A stretch of 64,000 bases of DNA, taken from contig JBIICN010000014.1 of the NCBI GenBank assembly GCA_044238845.1, forward strand, positions 1 through 64,000. Direction: 5' to 3'. Made by a program: the position numbers and the translations under genes. The notes under the pieces are model-generated. The model did not search any database. It was not told the DNA's origin and saw only the letters and a program-made list of their open reading frames with translations. Of this stretch, positions 26,566 through 35,837 are shown piece by piece; the first letter of the stretch is position 1; every line of letters starts with the position of its first letter. The DNA comes from UBA4416 sp044238845 (GTDB lineage Bacteria; Bacteroidota; Bacteroidia; B-17B0; Aurantibacillaceae).

Positions 26566-29500
26566 ATGGAAACTACACCATATCAATCAACACACAAAAT
26601 TCGTATTGTAACAGCTGCCGCGTTATTTGATGGACATGATGCTGCTATTAATATAATGCGTCGTATTATTCAATCAAGTGGAGCAGAGGTTATTCATTTA
26701 GGTCACGATAGAAGTGCGCAAGAGGTTGTAAATTGTGCTATTCAAGAAGATGCCAATGCCATTGCAGTAACAAGCTATCAAGGTGGACATGTGGAGTATT
26801 TTAAATACATGTACGATTTGTTGAAAGAGAAAGGCTGCGAGCATATCAAATTATTTGGTGGTGGTGGTGGAGTAATTCTTCCTGAAGAAATAGAAGAATT
26901 ACATAACTATGGTATTGCTCGTATTTATGCGCCAGATGATGGTCGTGCCATGGGTTTACAAGGAATGATTAACGATTTATTACGTCAGTGTGATTATGCT
27001 ACGGGTACTAACATCAAAAATGATGTGGCTAAAATAGCAGAGAGAGATTATAAATCTATTGCTCGTATTATTTCAGCTGCTGAGAATTTTAATGAAGAAA
27101 ATATTGGTTTATTAAACGAATTAAAAGCAAAAGCAGAAAAATCAGAAACTCCTGTGTTAGGTATTACTGGTACTGGCGGAGCGGGTAAATCAAGTTTAGT
27201 AGATGAATTAGTGCGTCGTTTTTTAATTGATTTTAAAGATAAACAAATTGCGATTATTTCGGTTGACCCATCCAAACGTAAAACAGGCGGGGCTTTATTA
27301 GGCGATCGTATTCGTATGAATGCGATTAAAAATGACCGCGTGTATATGCGCTCTTTAGCAACTCGTCAAAGTAATTTAGCATTAAGTAAATATGTGCAAG
27401 ATGCAGTGAACATTTGTAAAGCGGCGAACTTCGATTTAATTATTTTAGAAACATCTGGTATCGGCCAATCGGATACGGAAATTATCGAGCACTCTAATAT
27501 GAGCTTGTATGTGATGACTCCAGAATACGGAGCAGCAACTCAGTTAGAGAAAATTGATATGTTAGATTTTGCTGACATTATTGCGTTAAACAAATTTGAC
27601 AAGCGCGGGGCTTTAGATGCCATTCGTGATGTTAAAAAACAATACAAACGTAATCACAACTTATGGGAAATTGCAGATGAAGATATTCCTGTGTTTGGAA
27701 CCATCGCTTCTCAATTCAACGATCCAGGTATGAATCGTTTGTATAAAGCGGTGATGAATACCATGGTTGAGAAAACAGGTAATAAAGCGTTAGCTTCTCA
27801 GTTTCATATTACTGAAGAGATGAGTGAAAAAATTTACATCATTCCTCCTTCAAAAACTCGTTACTTATCTGAGATTTCTGAAAATAACCGTAACTACGAT
27901 AAGAGAGCCAATGCACAAGCAGAAGTTGCTCAAAAATTATATGGTATTCAAAAAACCATCGAAACGATTTCTGAATCTAACATAGATGATAAAGATCGCT
28001 TGATTAAAGGTTTGCAAGAAGCATTTGAAAAAACAAAATTAGATTTGGACCCTCGCCATTTATTAGTCATTGAAGGATGGGAAGCAAAGAAGAAATTATA
28101 TAGCAGTGAGTTTTATGAATTTAAAGTGCGTGACAAAGTATTAAAAATCGAAACACATTACGAATCATTATCACATACGCAAATTCCAAAAATTGCTTCA
28201 CCAAAATATACGTCTTGGGGCGATATTTTAAAATGGACTTTACAAGAAAATTTCCCCGGAGATTTCCCTTACACCGCTGGAATTTATCCATTTAAGCGTG
28301 AAGGCGAAGATCCAACGCGTATGTTTGCTGGGGAAGGTGGGCCTGAAAGAACAAACAAACGTTTCCATTACGTAAGTAAAGGATTACCTGCGGCGCGTTT
28401 AAGTACTGCTTTTGATAGCGTAACGTTATATGGTAACGATCCTGATTATCGTCCAGATATTTATGGTAAAATTGGTAACTCAGGTGTAAGTATTTGTTGT
28501 TTAGATGACGCAAAGAAGTTATACTCAGGGTTCAATTTAGCAGATCCTAAAACATCGGTATCGATGACCATTAACGGGCCAGCACCAACATTAGCTGCAT
28601 TTTTTATGAATGCAGCAATTGACCAACAATGCGAAATTTATATCAAAGAAAATAAATTAGAAAAAGAAGTAGAAGCAAAAATCGCTGCTATTTATAAAGC
28701 AAAAGGTACAGTTCGTCCAACTTACCAAGGCGAATTGCCAGATGGCAATAATGGCTTAGGCTTAATGTTGTTAGGTGTTACAGGAGACCAAGTATTACCT
28801 AAAGATGTTTACGAGAAAATTAAAGCAAGTACTTTATCACAAGTGCGTGGTACAGTGCAAGCAGATATTTTAAAAGAAGATCAAGCGCAAAATACCTGTA
28901 TTTTTAGTACAGAATTTAGTTTACGTGTGATGGGTGATGTGCAACAATACTTCATCGATCAAAAAGTACGTAACTTCTATTCTGTTTCTATTTCAGGTTA
29001 TCACATTGCGGAAGCGGGAGCCAATCCTATTTCTCAGTTAGCATTTACCTTAGCTAATGGTTTCACATTTGTAGAATACTATTTAAGTAGAGGAATGCAC
29101 ATTGATGATTTTGCGCCAAACTTATCATTCTTCTTTAGTAACGGTATCGATCCTGAGTACAGTGTGATTGGACGCGTGAGTCGTCGTATTTGGGCTAAAG
29201 CCATGAAATTACGTTACGGTGGAAACGAAAGAAGTCAGATGTTGAAATACCATATTCAAACTTCTGGTCGATCGTTACATGCACAAGAAATTGATTTTAA
29301 TGATATTAGAACAACGCTTCAAGCATTGTATGCGATTTACGATAACTGTAATTCATTACACACCAATGCGTATGATGAAGCCATTACAACTCCTACAGAA
29401 GAATCGGTTCGTAGAGCAATGGCTATTCAGTTAATCATTAACCGTGAGTTAGGTTTAGCGAAAAACGAAAATCCATTACAAGGTTCTTTTATTATTGAAG

Positions 29501-29946
29501 AATTAACTGACTTAGTAGAAGAAGCCGTATTAACTGAATTTGATAGAATTTCAGAACGTGGTGGTGTATTAGGAGCTATGGAAACCATGTATCAACGTGG
29601 ACAAATACAAGAAGAAAGTTTATACTACGAAACATTAAAACATACAGGTGAATACCCAATTATTGGTGTAAATACGTTCTTGTCGAGCAAAGGAAGTCCA
29701 ACGGTATTACCTCGCGAAGTCATTCGTTCAACCACCGAAGAAAAAGAATACCAAATTACCATGTTAGCAGAGTTACATAAAACACATGCTGATAAACATG
29801 ATGAAATGGTAAAACGATTACAAACAGCAGCTATCCACAACAAAAATATTTTTGCTGAATTGATGGATGCTGCTAAGTTTATGAGCTTAGGCGAAGTGAC
29901 TAAATGCTTATTTGAAGTAGGCGGGCAGTATAGAAGGAATATGTAA
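26566..29946 (+). CDS. icmF: Fused acyl-CoA mutase (IcmF-type): B12-binding domain, MeaB-like GTPase and mutase domain
   Basis: The 1126-residue protein has three parts in the order seen in IcmF. A cobalamin-binding domain (about 10-140) contains the base-off motif in LFDGHDAAINIMRRIIQ and GGGGGVI. A MeaB/ArgK-like G-protein (about 160-420) contains the P-loop GTGGAGKSS near 201-209. The mutase barrel (about 560-1126) contains AGIYPFKREGEDPTRMFAGEG. Known biology: IcmF interconverts isobutyryl-CoA and butyryl-CoA (some accept isovaleryl or pivalyl-CoA), using adenosylcobalamin with its own GTPase chaperone. The sequence IYPFKREGEDPTRMFAGEG fits the Icm rather than the methylmalonyl-CoA class, in which this region reads differently. 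Substrate assignment needs assay. The gene stands alone upstream of an unknown exported protein. Confidence 0.88.
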   Translation: METTPYQSTHKIRIVTAAALFDGHDAAINIMRRIIQSSGAEVIHLGHDRSAQEVVNCAIQEDANAIAVTSYQGGHVEYFKYMYDLLKEKGCEHIKLFGGGGGVILPEEIEELHNYGIARIYAPDDGRAMGLQGMINDLLRQCDYATGTNIKNDVAKIAERDYKSIARIISAAENFNEENIGLLNELKAKAEKSETPVLGITGTGGAGKSSLVDELVRRFLIDFKDKQIAIISVDPSKRKTGGALLGDRIRMNAIKNDRVYMRSLATRQSNLALSKYVQDAVNICKAANFDLIILETSGIGQSDTEIIEHSNMSLYVMTPEYGAATQLEKIDMLDFADIIALNKFDKRGALDAIRDVKKQYKRNHNLWEIADEDIPVFGTIASQFNDPGMNRLYKAVMNTMVEKTGNKALASQFHITEEMSEKIYIIPPSKTRYLSEISENNRNYDKRANAQAEVAQKLYGIQKTIETISESNIDDKDRLIKGLQEAFEKTKLDLDPRHLLVIEGWEAKKKLYSSEFYEFKVRDKVLKIETHYESLSHTQIPKIASPKYTSWGDILKWTLQENFPGDFPYTAGIYPFKREGEDPTRMFAGEGGPERTNKRFHYVSKGLPAARLSTAFDSVTLYGNDPDYRPDIYGKIGNSGVSICCLDDAKKLYSGFNLADPKTSVSMTINGPAPTLAAFFMNAAIDQQCEIYIKENKLEKEVEAKIAAIYKAKGTVRPTYQGELPDGNNGLGLMLLGVTGDQVLPKDVYEKIKASTLSQVRGTVQADILKEDQAQNTCIFSTEFSLRVMGDVQQYFIDQKVRNFYSVSISGYHIAEAGANPISQLAFTLANGFTFVEYYLSRGMHIDDFAPNLSFFFSNGIDPEYSVIGRVSRRIWAKAMKLRYGGNERSQMLKYHIQTSGRSLHAQEIDFNDIRTTLQALYAIYDNCNSLHTNAYDEAITTPTEESVRRAMAIQLIINRELGLAKNENPLQGSFIIEELTDLVEEAVLTEFDRISERGGVLGAMETMYQRGQIQEESLYYETLKHTGEYPIIGVNTFLSSKGSPTVLPREVIRSTTEEKEYQITMLAELHKTHADKHDEMVKRLQTAAIHNKNIFAELMDAAKFMSLGEVTKCLFEVGGQYRRNM

Positions 29947-29960
29947 ATAAATATGAGAAT

Positions 29961-31496
29961 GTGACAAGACTATTATTTACATTGCTTCTTTTTTTTATTG
30001 GGAATAGTTTCTTTTCCCAATCGAGCGTATTAATTACAACACATGATCCTCAAAATGAGTTATCTAGGGTTGTAGCACATACTGATTCTTCCCTTTTTGT
30101 TTTAAATATCATCCAATACAAAAAGGGGAAATATGATTTCTATATTTCAAAATATCAAGCTTATAAATCAAATATAGGTTTCGATACTTGTTTGCATATT
30201 GCAAAGTTATTTGATGGGAATCTTGATGCCAGAACCTTTAAATATTCAATATTTCAATGTAAAGAAAGTATTCTATTTGTTTTTGATGTATATGCTGGTT
30301 CACATAAGAAAGTAATAGCTAAAGCAATAAATTTCAATGGTCATGTGTCCGATGCTTTTATTTTGGATGATTGCGATTTATCTAATTCTGAATTAATGGA
30401 GTGTATTTATACTTATGAACTAACAGATAAAAAAGAATTATTAATCACCTTAAGAAGAAAGTATAAAAGTGGATTTCAAAGAGATAAATGTCTTTTATAC
30501 ACAGAATACATGAATAAATTATGGGAATATGAATTCCCTAAAATTAATTATCATTATAATGTAAACGTTCTTGCAACTGTGTTTAATTCTAATCAATTAA
30601 TTTATGATGTAGCAAATGGCTTTATAGATAAGACAGGAAATGAATGGATAGTTAAAGGTGATTATGATACCATTATGAAGAGATCCGTAGATGGCCTGAT
30701 TTATGATTTAAAAATTCCGAAGGACAGTTTAAGTATTATCATAGTTAATCCTAATCAAAAAACAACTAGTCAGTATAGTGTTTATTGGCCTTTTAAAACT
30801 AAACCAAGATTAGTTCCAATATCTCCTACTCAAATTTTATTTTATAATTTGGTTAATATAGATGACGAGAAATTTGTTTTACCAGGAAAGATTGCAATGT
30901 ATTATAAACGTATTGACATAAAAAATGGTAAAGTATTATTTGAAGAACTAGTTCCTTTTAATAAACATATTCAAGAAAATCTCACTTATTTATGTGGCGG
31001 TGGCTCAAATGGACCAACTTCAAAGCCATTTAGTTTGTCAATCGAGAAAATGATAGATGGAAAACTGTTTTCTGTTTATGAAAATACCTGTTTTGAAGAA
31101 CGTGAATTATTGACAGCTTGTTTTAACATTTCAAAAAACATGATCGAATGGACATATTTTTTCCCTCGAAAAATTTCTACATCCTCTCCCTTAGGAGCAT
31201 TGACTTGTAGTTATTATTCCGATATTTTTGAACTCGGTTTTTATGAAAATACTAAAAATTTTAACGTACCTCTTGAACTATATAGACATAATAAACATAA
31301 AATGGTGAGATGGTACGATGATTCACAATTTATTAGTTGGAAAATCAATGAAAGTGGTGAAGCGTTTAAAAATACCGTAAATATTAACTCTGAAGTTTTT
31401 TTATTTCCTTGGTTAAATAATAACAAAACATCACAAACGTTTTTTATTCACAGAAATTTTTTACCAGTTGGTTTTATTTCAAAACATCAGTGGTAG
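29961..31496 (+). CDS. Unknown exported protein
   Basis: The 511-residue product starts with GTG (MTRLLFTLLLFFIGNSFFSQ), a good signal peptide cut after about residue 20. The nearby ATG at 29953 is in another frame and stops after three codons. The mature part is rich in beta strands, aromatic residues and lysine, without a T9SS tail, lipobox, repeat or enzyme motif that I can identify. A CGGGSNG loop and scattered cysteines (about 100-130 and 395-410) are present. It begins 14 bases after icmF, so the two may share a message, but the functions need not be linked. I do not recognise a family. Confidence 0.7.
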   Translation: MTRLLFTLLLFFIGNSFFSQSSVLITTHDPQNELSRVVAHTDSSLFVLNIIQYKKGKYDFYISKYQAYKSNIGFDTCLHIAKLFDGNLDARTFKYSIFQCKESILFVFDVYAGSHKKVIAKAINFNGHVSDAFILDDCDLSNSELMECIYTYELTDKKELLITLRRKYKSGFQRDKCLLYTEYMNKLWEYEFPKINYHYNVNVLATVFNSNQLIYDVANGFIDKTGNEWIVKGDYDTIMKRSVDGLIYDLKIPKDSLSIIIVNPNQKTTSQYSVYWPFKTKPRLVPISPTQILFYNLVNIDDEKFVLPGKIAMYYKRIDIKNGKVLFEELVPFNKHIQENLTYLCGGGSNGPTSKPFSLSIEKMIDGKLFSVYENTCFEERELLTACFNISKNMIEWTYFFPRKISTSSPLGALTCSYYSDIFELGFYENTKNFNVPLELYRHNKHKMVRWYDDSQFISWKINESGEAFKNTVNINSEVFLFPWLNNNKTSQTFFIHRNFLPVGFISKHQW

Positions 31497-31651
31497 TTTC
31501 AAAACAAACACTTGCATTTTTTTAGAAATTTTGGTTTCAACTTTTGTTTTATAAATCATTAATTTTTTATCTTGTTCAACTCATTTATTCAACAAATATT
31601 AACGTATTTATTTTTTTGTTTAATTTTACTTAAATATTAAAATTATAACTC

Positions 31652-32656
31652 ATGAAAAAAATTCTTTTCGTTATTATTGGCATTAGCGCTTTGTATTTAA
31701 TCTTTTGTTTATTTGGCCCTTCAACAATTAAAGTGGAACGTTCAATAGACATTAAAACTTCATCAGTTAAAGATCTTCAACATAAATTGGCTGATTTAAA
31801 ATTCTTTCATGATAAATGGAGTCCTTGGACAAGAAGAGACCCAAATATGCAAACTAAATACACAGGAGTTTGTTGTGAGCCTGGTAGTAGTTACAGCTGG
31901 GAAAGCGAAAAAGATAGCGTTGGTAAAGGAATTATGACCTTTAATAAATTTAATGGCGATAGTGTTTTAATGACTTTAAATTTTGATAACACAGGAGATA
32001 CAAAAGTATATTACATTACAAAAGCTAATGATAATGGAACAATAAATGTAAACTGGGGAATGGTATTTGATATCGGGTTCTTTGGCCGTGCAGCTATGTT
32101 ATTTATGAACATGGATAAAATGATTGGCCCAGATTATGAAACAGGTTTAGCGAATCTAAAAAAAGTAATAGAGTCAATGCCGATTGAAGTTGCTGCAAAT
32201 TATGAAGTAAAAGAATTAAATTGGGATGCGAAAACATTTTATGGAGCTAGGAAAAAGATTTCATTAGAAAAAATCCCTGATTTTAGCGGTCAAACATACG
32301 CTAGTATAACAAACGCTTTGCTAAAAGCTAAAACAGAAACAATTGGAATGCCAAAGGCAATTTATTTTTCTTTTGATGAAAAAACACTGGTGGCAGATTT
32401 TGCTCCAATTATGGAAGTTGCTAATGGAACAAAGATAGAAGGAGTTGAAAAGTTTGAAACACCCGCAGGCAAAGTATTATTGATTGAATATTTTGGTGCT
32501 TATGACAAGTCTGCTAACGCACATTATGCCATGGACGCCTATATGAAAGAAAAAGGTTTAACACAAGCTTTTGTTATAGAAGAATATGCTAATGATCCAA
32601 TGACAGTAAAAGACACAGCTAAATGGCAGATTAATATTTTTTATTTAGTGAAATAA
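31652..32656 (+). CDS. SRPBCC-domain and GyrI-like small-molecule-binding domain protein
   Basis: The 334-residue protein has an N-terminal membrane segment (3-22), then a START/SRPBCC-type ligand-binding domain (about 25-170; GPSTIKVERSIDIKTSS at the start and KWSPWTRRDPNMQTKYTG are typical of polyketide_cyc2-like proteins). From about 185 (YEVKELNWDAKTFYGARKKISLEKI) to the C-terminus (WQINIFYLVK) it resembles the GyrI/AraC effector-binding fold. Known biology: both folds bind small hydrophobic or aromatic ligands. Inference: an anchored ligand-binding protein; the target is unknown. The gene is monocistronic, ending at a strong terminator. Confidence 0.78.
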   Translation: MKKILFVIIGISALYLIFCLFGPSTIKVERSIDIKTSSVKDLQHKLADLKFFHDKWSPWTRRDPNMQTKYTGVCCEPGSSYSWESEKDSVGKGIMTFNKFNGDSVLMTLNFDNTGDTKVYYITKANDNGTINVNWGMVFDIGFFGRAAMLFMNMDKMIGPDYETGLANLKKVIESMPIEVAANYEVKELNWDAKTFYGARKKISLEKIPDFSGQTYASITNALLKAKTETIGMPKAIYFSFDEKTLVADFAPIMEVANGTKIEGVEKFETPAGKVLLIEYFGAYDKSANAHYAMDAYMKEKGLTQAFVIEEYANDPMTVKDTAKWQINIFYLVK

Positions 32657-32678
32657 GTGATTCTATATCTCTATTTAG

Positions 32679-32708
32679 AAAGCCCTCGCAATTTGTGAGG
32701 GCTTTTTT
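32679..32708 (+). terminator. Intrinsic terminator after the SRPBCC/GyrI-like gene
   Basis: AAAGCCCTC (32679-32687) pairs with GAGGGCTTT (32697-32705), with extra pairing of GCA and TGT inside, and runs into seven T residues. Confidence 0.93.
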
Positions 32709-32723
32709 TGTTATATTTATATA

Positions 32724-34862
32724 GTGAAAAAGACTATTCTCATTCTAATACTTATTGTTGTTTCTTGCAGTTTTTTTGGGCAAAATACTGATTCGTTACT
32801 TACGGAACTTAAAAAGGCTAAACATGACACCACAAAGGCTTTCATATATTTGAAGCTAAGTGAGGTATGTTCATTAAATGAAATTATAGCTTTCTCTAAC
32901 TCTGCTATCGCTATCTGCAATAAAAATTTAAAGAATGATTTACAAAAAGAATCAAATAGTTATTTGTCATACAAAGCAAGAGCTTTAGGTAATATAGGTT
33001 TTTTTTACAGTGAAAATGAGAAATTTGAAACGGCCTTAAAATACTATGATAGTTCTAGAGTCATACAAGAAAAAATTAAAGATAAAGCAAGTCTTGCAGT
33101 TACTTTTAACAATATTGGCTACGTATATGAATTACAAGGGCTTGTAGAAAAAGCATTAGAGTATTATTTTAAGAGTCTTAAATTACATGAAGAATTAAAT
33201 AACAAAAAAGAACTAACGAGTTGTTATAATAATATTGGTAGTTTATTTGATGGATTAGGAGATCCTACAGCGGCATTAGAATATTATAAAAAGAGTTTAG
33301 CTTTAAAAGAAATAATAAAAGATAAAAAAGGAATTGCAACCGTTTTAAATAATATCGGACTGGTTTATTATAATCAAAATGACTTAGAAAAAGCGATGGA
33401 TTTTTATAGTAGAAGTCTATTAATAAATGAAGAAATAAAAAACACTATTGGGATTTCTATTTCGCTTGACAATATAGGAGGCATTTACCAAAGTAAAGGT
33501 GATTTAACTCAGGCCTTAATTTATTTTAATAAAAGTTTGGCTTTGCAAGAAATTGATAAAAATTATGACGGACAAATAGTCTCCCATACTTCTATCGGAG
33601 AAGTTTATTTTTCAAAAAAAGATTACAACAAAGCTAAAGAACATACTTTAATAGGACTGAAATATAGCATGGAGTATGGATATGTTGATCAAATAAGACT
33701 TTCAGCAAATAGATTATATTCTATTTATATGAAACAGAAACAATTCGAGAAAGCAATTGAAATGCGTAATCTAGAAATACAAATGCGAGATAGTGTAATC
33801 AATGAAAAAACTAAGAAGGCAAGTTTAAAAAGTCAAATAAGATACGAATATGAGAAGAAAGCCATTGAAGATAGCTTAATTGTTGTGGAAGAAAGAAAAC
33901 TAACAACATTGCAACTTCATCAGGAAAGAACACAACGTTTTGCTTTATATGCAGGGTTAGGATTATCATTAATCTTTATAGGATTTGTTTTTAATCGTTT
34001 TAAAGTCACCCAAAAACAAAAAAATATAATTGAATTAAAAGAGCAAGAAACAAAAAGACAAAATATAATTATTACTCAACAAAAAGAATTGGTTGAAGAA
34101 AAACAAAATGAAATATCTGATAGTATTAACTATGCCAAACGAATTCAAACATCTTTTTTGGCAAATGAAATGGAGTTTAAAGATCATTTCGAAGACTATT
34201 TTATTTTATTTAAACCTAAAGCCATTGTTAGTGGAGATTTTTATTGGGCAACCTCAGTTGAATCTAAATTATTTATGTGTGTTGCTGATTCTACGGGTCA
34301 TGGTATTCCTGGAGCATTTATGAGTTTGTTAAACATCTCTTTATTAAATGAATCTGTTTTAAGTAGAAATTATAACTCCACAATAGACATTTTAAATTTT
34401 ATCAGAAATATTTTAATTCTAGGATTAAAACCTGACGAAACAGGACAAGGAGGTAATGATGGGATGGATTGTGTTTTAATTATTATTGATTTTAAAACGC
34501 TAGAGATGGAGTTTTCTGGGGCTAATAATCCTTTATGGATTATTAGAAATAATAGCATAATTGAATTGAAAGCTGATAAAATGCCTATTGGCAGATCTCC
34601 TAAAGAGACTGTTTCTTTTTCAAGCCAAAAATTTCAGTTACTGAAAAACGATCTACTTTTTGGTTTTACAGATGGCTTCCCAGATCAATTTGGTGGCCCT
34701 AAAGGCAAAAAATTTAAATACAAACAATTAGAAGAACTATTAATTTCAATTTCTCTTGAGCCCATGGAAATTCAAAAACAAAGACTCGAAGAGGTTTTCG
34801 AAAATTGGAAAGGTGATTTAGAACAAGTGGATGACGTCTGTGTTATAGGATTGAGGGTTTAA
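32724..34862 (+). CDS. TPR-repeat, SpoIIE-type serine phosphatase signalling protein
   Basis: The 712-residue protein starts with GTG at 32724. It has a signal sequence or lipobox-like start (LIVVSCSFFG, cysteine about 15), about eight tetratricopeptide repeats (about 40-330, units such as ALEYYKKSLALKEIIKDKKGIATVLNNIG), a transmembrane segment (about 407-427), a coiled coil (about 430-475) and a cytoplasmic PP2C/SpoIIE-type domain (about 480-712). Metal-binding signatures are ADSTGHGIPGAFMSLL and GGNDGMDCVLIIIDF, with GFTDGFPDQFGG near the end. Inference: outside ligands or proteins sensed by the TPR part control dephosphorylation of a cytoplasmic anti-anti-sigma-like or other phosphoprotein. 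No partner gene lies next to it. Confidence 0.87.
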   Translation: MKKTILILILIVVSCSFFGQNTDSLLTELKKAKHDTTKAFIYLKLSEVCSLNEIIAFSNSAIAICNKNLKNDLQKESNSYLSYKARALGNIGFFYSENEKFETALKYYDSSRVIQEKIKDKASLAVTFNNIGYVYELQGLVEKALEYYFKSLKLHEELNNKKELTSCYNNIGSLFDGLGDPTAALEYYKKSLALKEIIKDKKGIATVLNNIGLVYYNQNDLEKAMDFYSRSLLINEEIKNTIGISISLDNIGGIYQSKGDLTQALIYFNKSLALQEIDKNYDGQIVSHTSIGEVYFSKKDYNKAKEHTLIGLKYSMEYGYVDQIRLSANRLYSIYMKQKQFEKAIEMRNLEIQMRDSVINEKTKKASLKSQIRYEYEKKAIEDSLIVVEERKLTTLQLHQERTQRFALYAGLGLSLIFIGFVFNRFKVTQKQKNIIELKEQETKRQNIIITQQKELVEEKQNEISDSINYAKRIQTSFLANEMEFKDHFEDYFILFKPKAIVSGDFYWATSVESKLFMCVADSTGHGIPGAFMSLLNISLLNESVLSRNYNSTIDILNFIRNILILGLKPDETGQGGNDGMDCVLIIIDFKTLEMEFSGANNPLWIIRNNSIIELKADKMPIGRSPKETVSFSSQKFQLLKNDLLFGFTDGFPDQFGGPKGKKFKYKQLEELLISISLEPMEIQKQRLEEVFENWKGDLEQVDDVCVIGLRV

Positions 34863-34987
34863 TAATATGTTCTGGTTTAAGTTGCTTATCATATATTAGT
34901 TCCTTTTTTATATTTTGCCCGTTCTTATGGTTAATTTCAATATGTTTTTTAAGTAATGTTTGTAAAGATTTATTCTTAAGTTGTATA

Positions 34988-35017
34988 TTGTAATGATTGA
35001 TAATACTATTATATTTG
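34988..35017 (+). promoter_or_regulatory. Promoter of rsmI, probably giving a leaderless transcript
   Basis: TTG (34988-34990), a 19-base spacer and TATATTTG (35010-35017) fit the Bacteroidota -33/-7 pattern. The ATG at 35025 is only 7 bases after the box, so transcription should start at or next to the initiation codon. Confidence 0.72.
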
Positions 35018-35024
35018 ATGTATA

Positions 35025-35702
35025 ATGACACCAAAGCTTTACATCGTTCCAACACCCATCGGTAATTTAGAAGACATGACCTTTAGAGCCATTAAGGTTT
35101 TAAACTCTGTGGATTTAATTTTAGCAGAAGATACTCGTAATACGATTCATTTATTACGTCATTTTAAAATTGAAAAACCTTTACGTTCCTATCATGCGCA
35201 TAACGAACATGCTACGGTGGAGCAAATTGTGGAGATGATTGAATCTAATAAATCAGTCGCTTTAGTTTCGGATGCAGGAACGCCTGCTATTTCTGATCCC
35301 GGTTTTTTATTAGTACGTGAGTGTATTAAACATGGCGTAGCGGTTGAAACATTGCCAGGAGCTACCGCTTTTGTACCTGCTTTAGTAAACAGCGGATTAC
35401 CCTGCGACAGCTTTGTGTTTTATGGATTCTTACCACAAAAAAAAGGAAGACATACTAAACTATTATCATTAAAAGAAGAAACTCGCACGATGATATTTTA
35501 CGAATCGCCGTTTCGTTTAGTGAAATTATTAGAAGAGTTTAAAGAATATTTAAGTGGCGATAGACAAGTTTCTGTATCTCGAGAACTCTCCAAGATGTTT
35601 GAAGAAAATGCTCGCGGAACAGTGGATGAATTAATTGCACACTTTAAAGCGAAGACCGTGAAGGGCGAAATTGTTGTTGTGTTAGCTGGGAAAGAGGATT
35701 AG
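35025..35702 (+). CDS. rsmI: 16S rRNA (cytidine(1402)-2'-O)-methyltransferase
   Basis: The 225-residue enzyme transfers a methyl group from SAM to the 2'-O of C1402 in the decoding centre of 16S rRNA. TPKLYIVPTPIGNLEDMTFRAIKVL is the family's N-terminal signature, AEDTRNT and SDAGTPAISDPGF are the conserved SAM-related motifs of the tetrapyrrole-methyltransferase fold, and GEIVVVLAGKED closes the protein. It is slightly shorter than the E. coli protein (about 286), as often seen in Bacteroidota. It is probably transcribed as a leaderless mRNA from its own promoter. It lies upstream of a composite palindromic region. Confidence 0.94.
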   Translation: MTPKLYIVPTPIGNLEDMTFRAIKVLNSVDLILAEDTRNTIHLLRHFKIEKPLRSYHAHNEHATVEQIVEMIESNKSVALVSDAGTPAISDPGFLLVRECIKHGVAVETLPGATAFVPALVNSGLPCDSFVFYGFLPQKKGRHTKLLSLKEETRTMIFYESPFRLVKLLEEFKEYLSGDRQVSVSRELSKMFEENARGTVDELIAHFKAKTVKGEIVVVLAGKED

Positions 35703-35737
35703 GTTTAGTTAAGTTGTTTTCGGAGCGTAAGTTCTTT

Positions 35738-35824
35738 CTCCCTTTCAAGGGAGATCCGCCAGCTGGCGGAGAGGGATGTGGCTCTAAACATCCTCCGTCC
35801 TGCGGACACCTCCTTCAAAGGAGG
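35738..35824. repeat. Composite of dispersed palindromes after rsmI
   Basis: Three hairpins in 87 bases: CTCCCTTTCAAGGGAG (35738-35753), TCCGCCAGCTGGCGGA (35755-35770) and CCTCCTTCAAAGGAGG (35809-35824), plus TCCG/CGGA at 35794-35806. It lies between convergent rsmI and the FUSC gene and may act as a terminator region, though the T tracts are weak. Confidence 0.75.
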
Positions 35825-35837
35825 AAAGATCTAATTT

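Noticed and set aside
34843..35055. 70-residue minus-strand ORF between the TPR-phosphatase and rsmI genes
   Set aside because: It overlaps both neighbouring genes, is low in complexity and covers the rsmI promoter.
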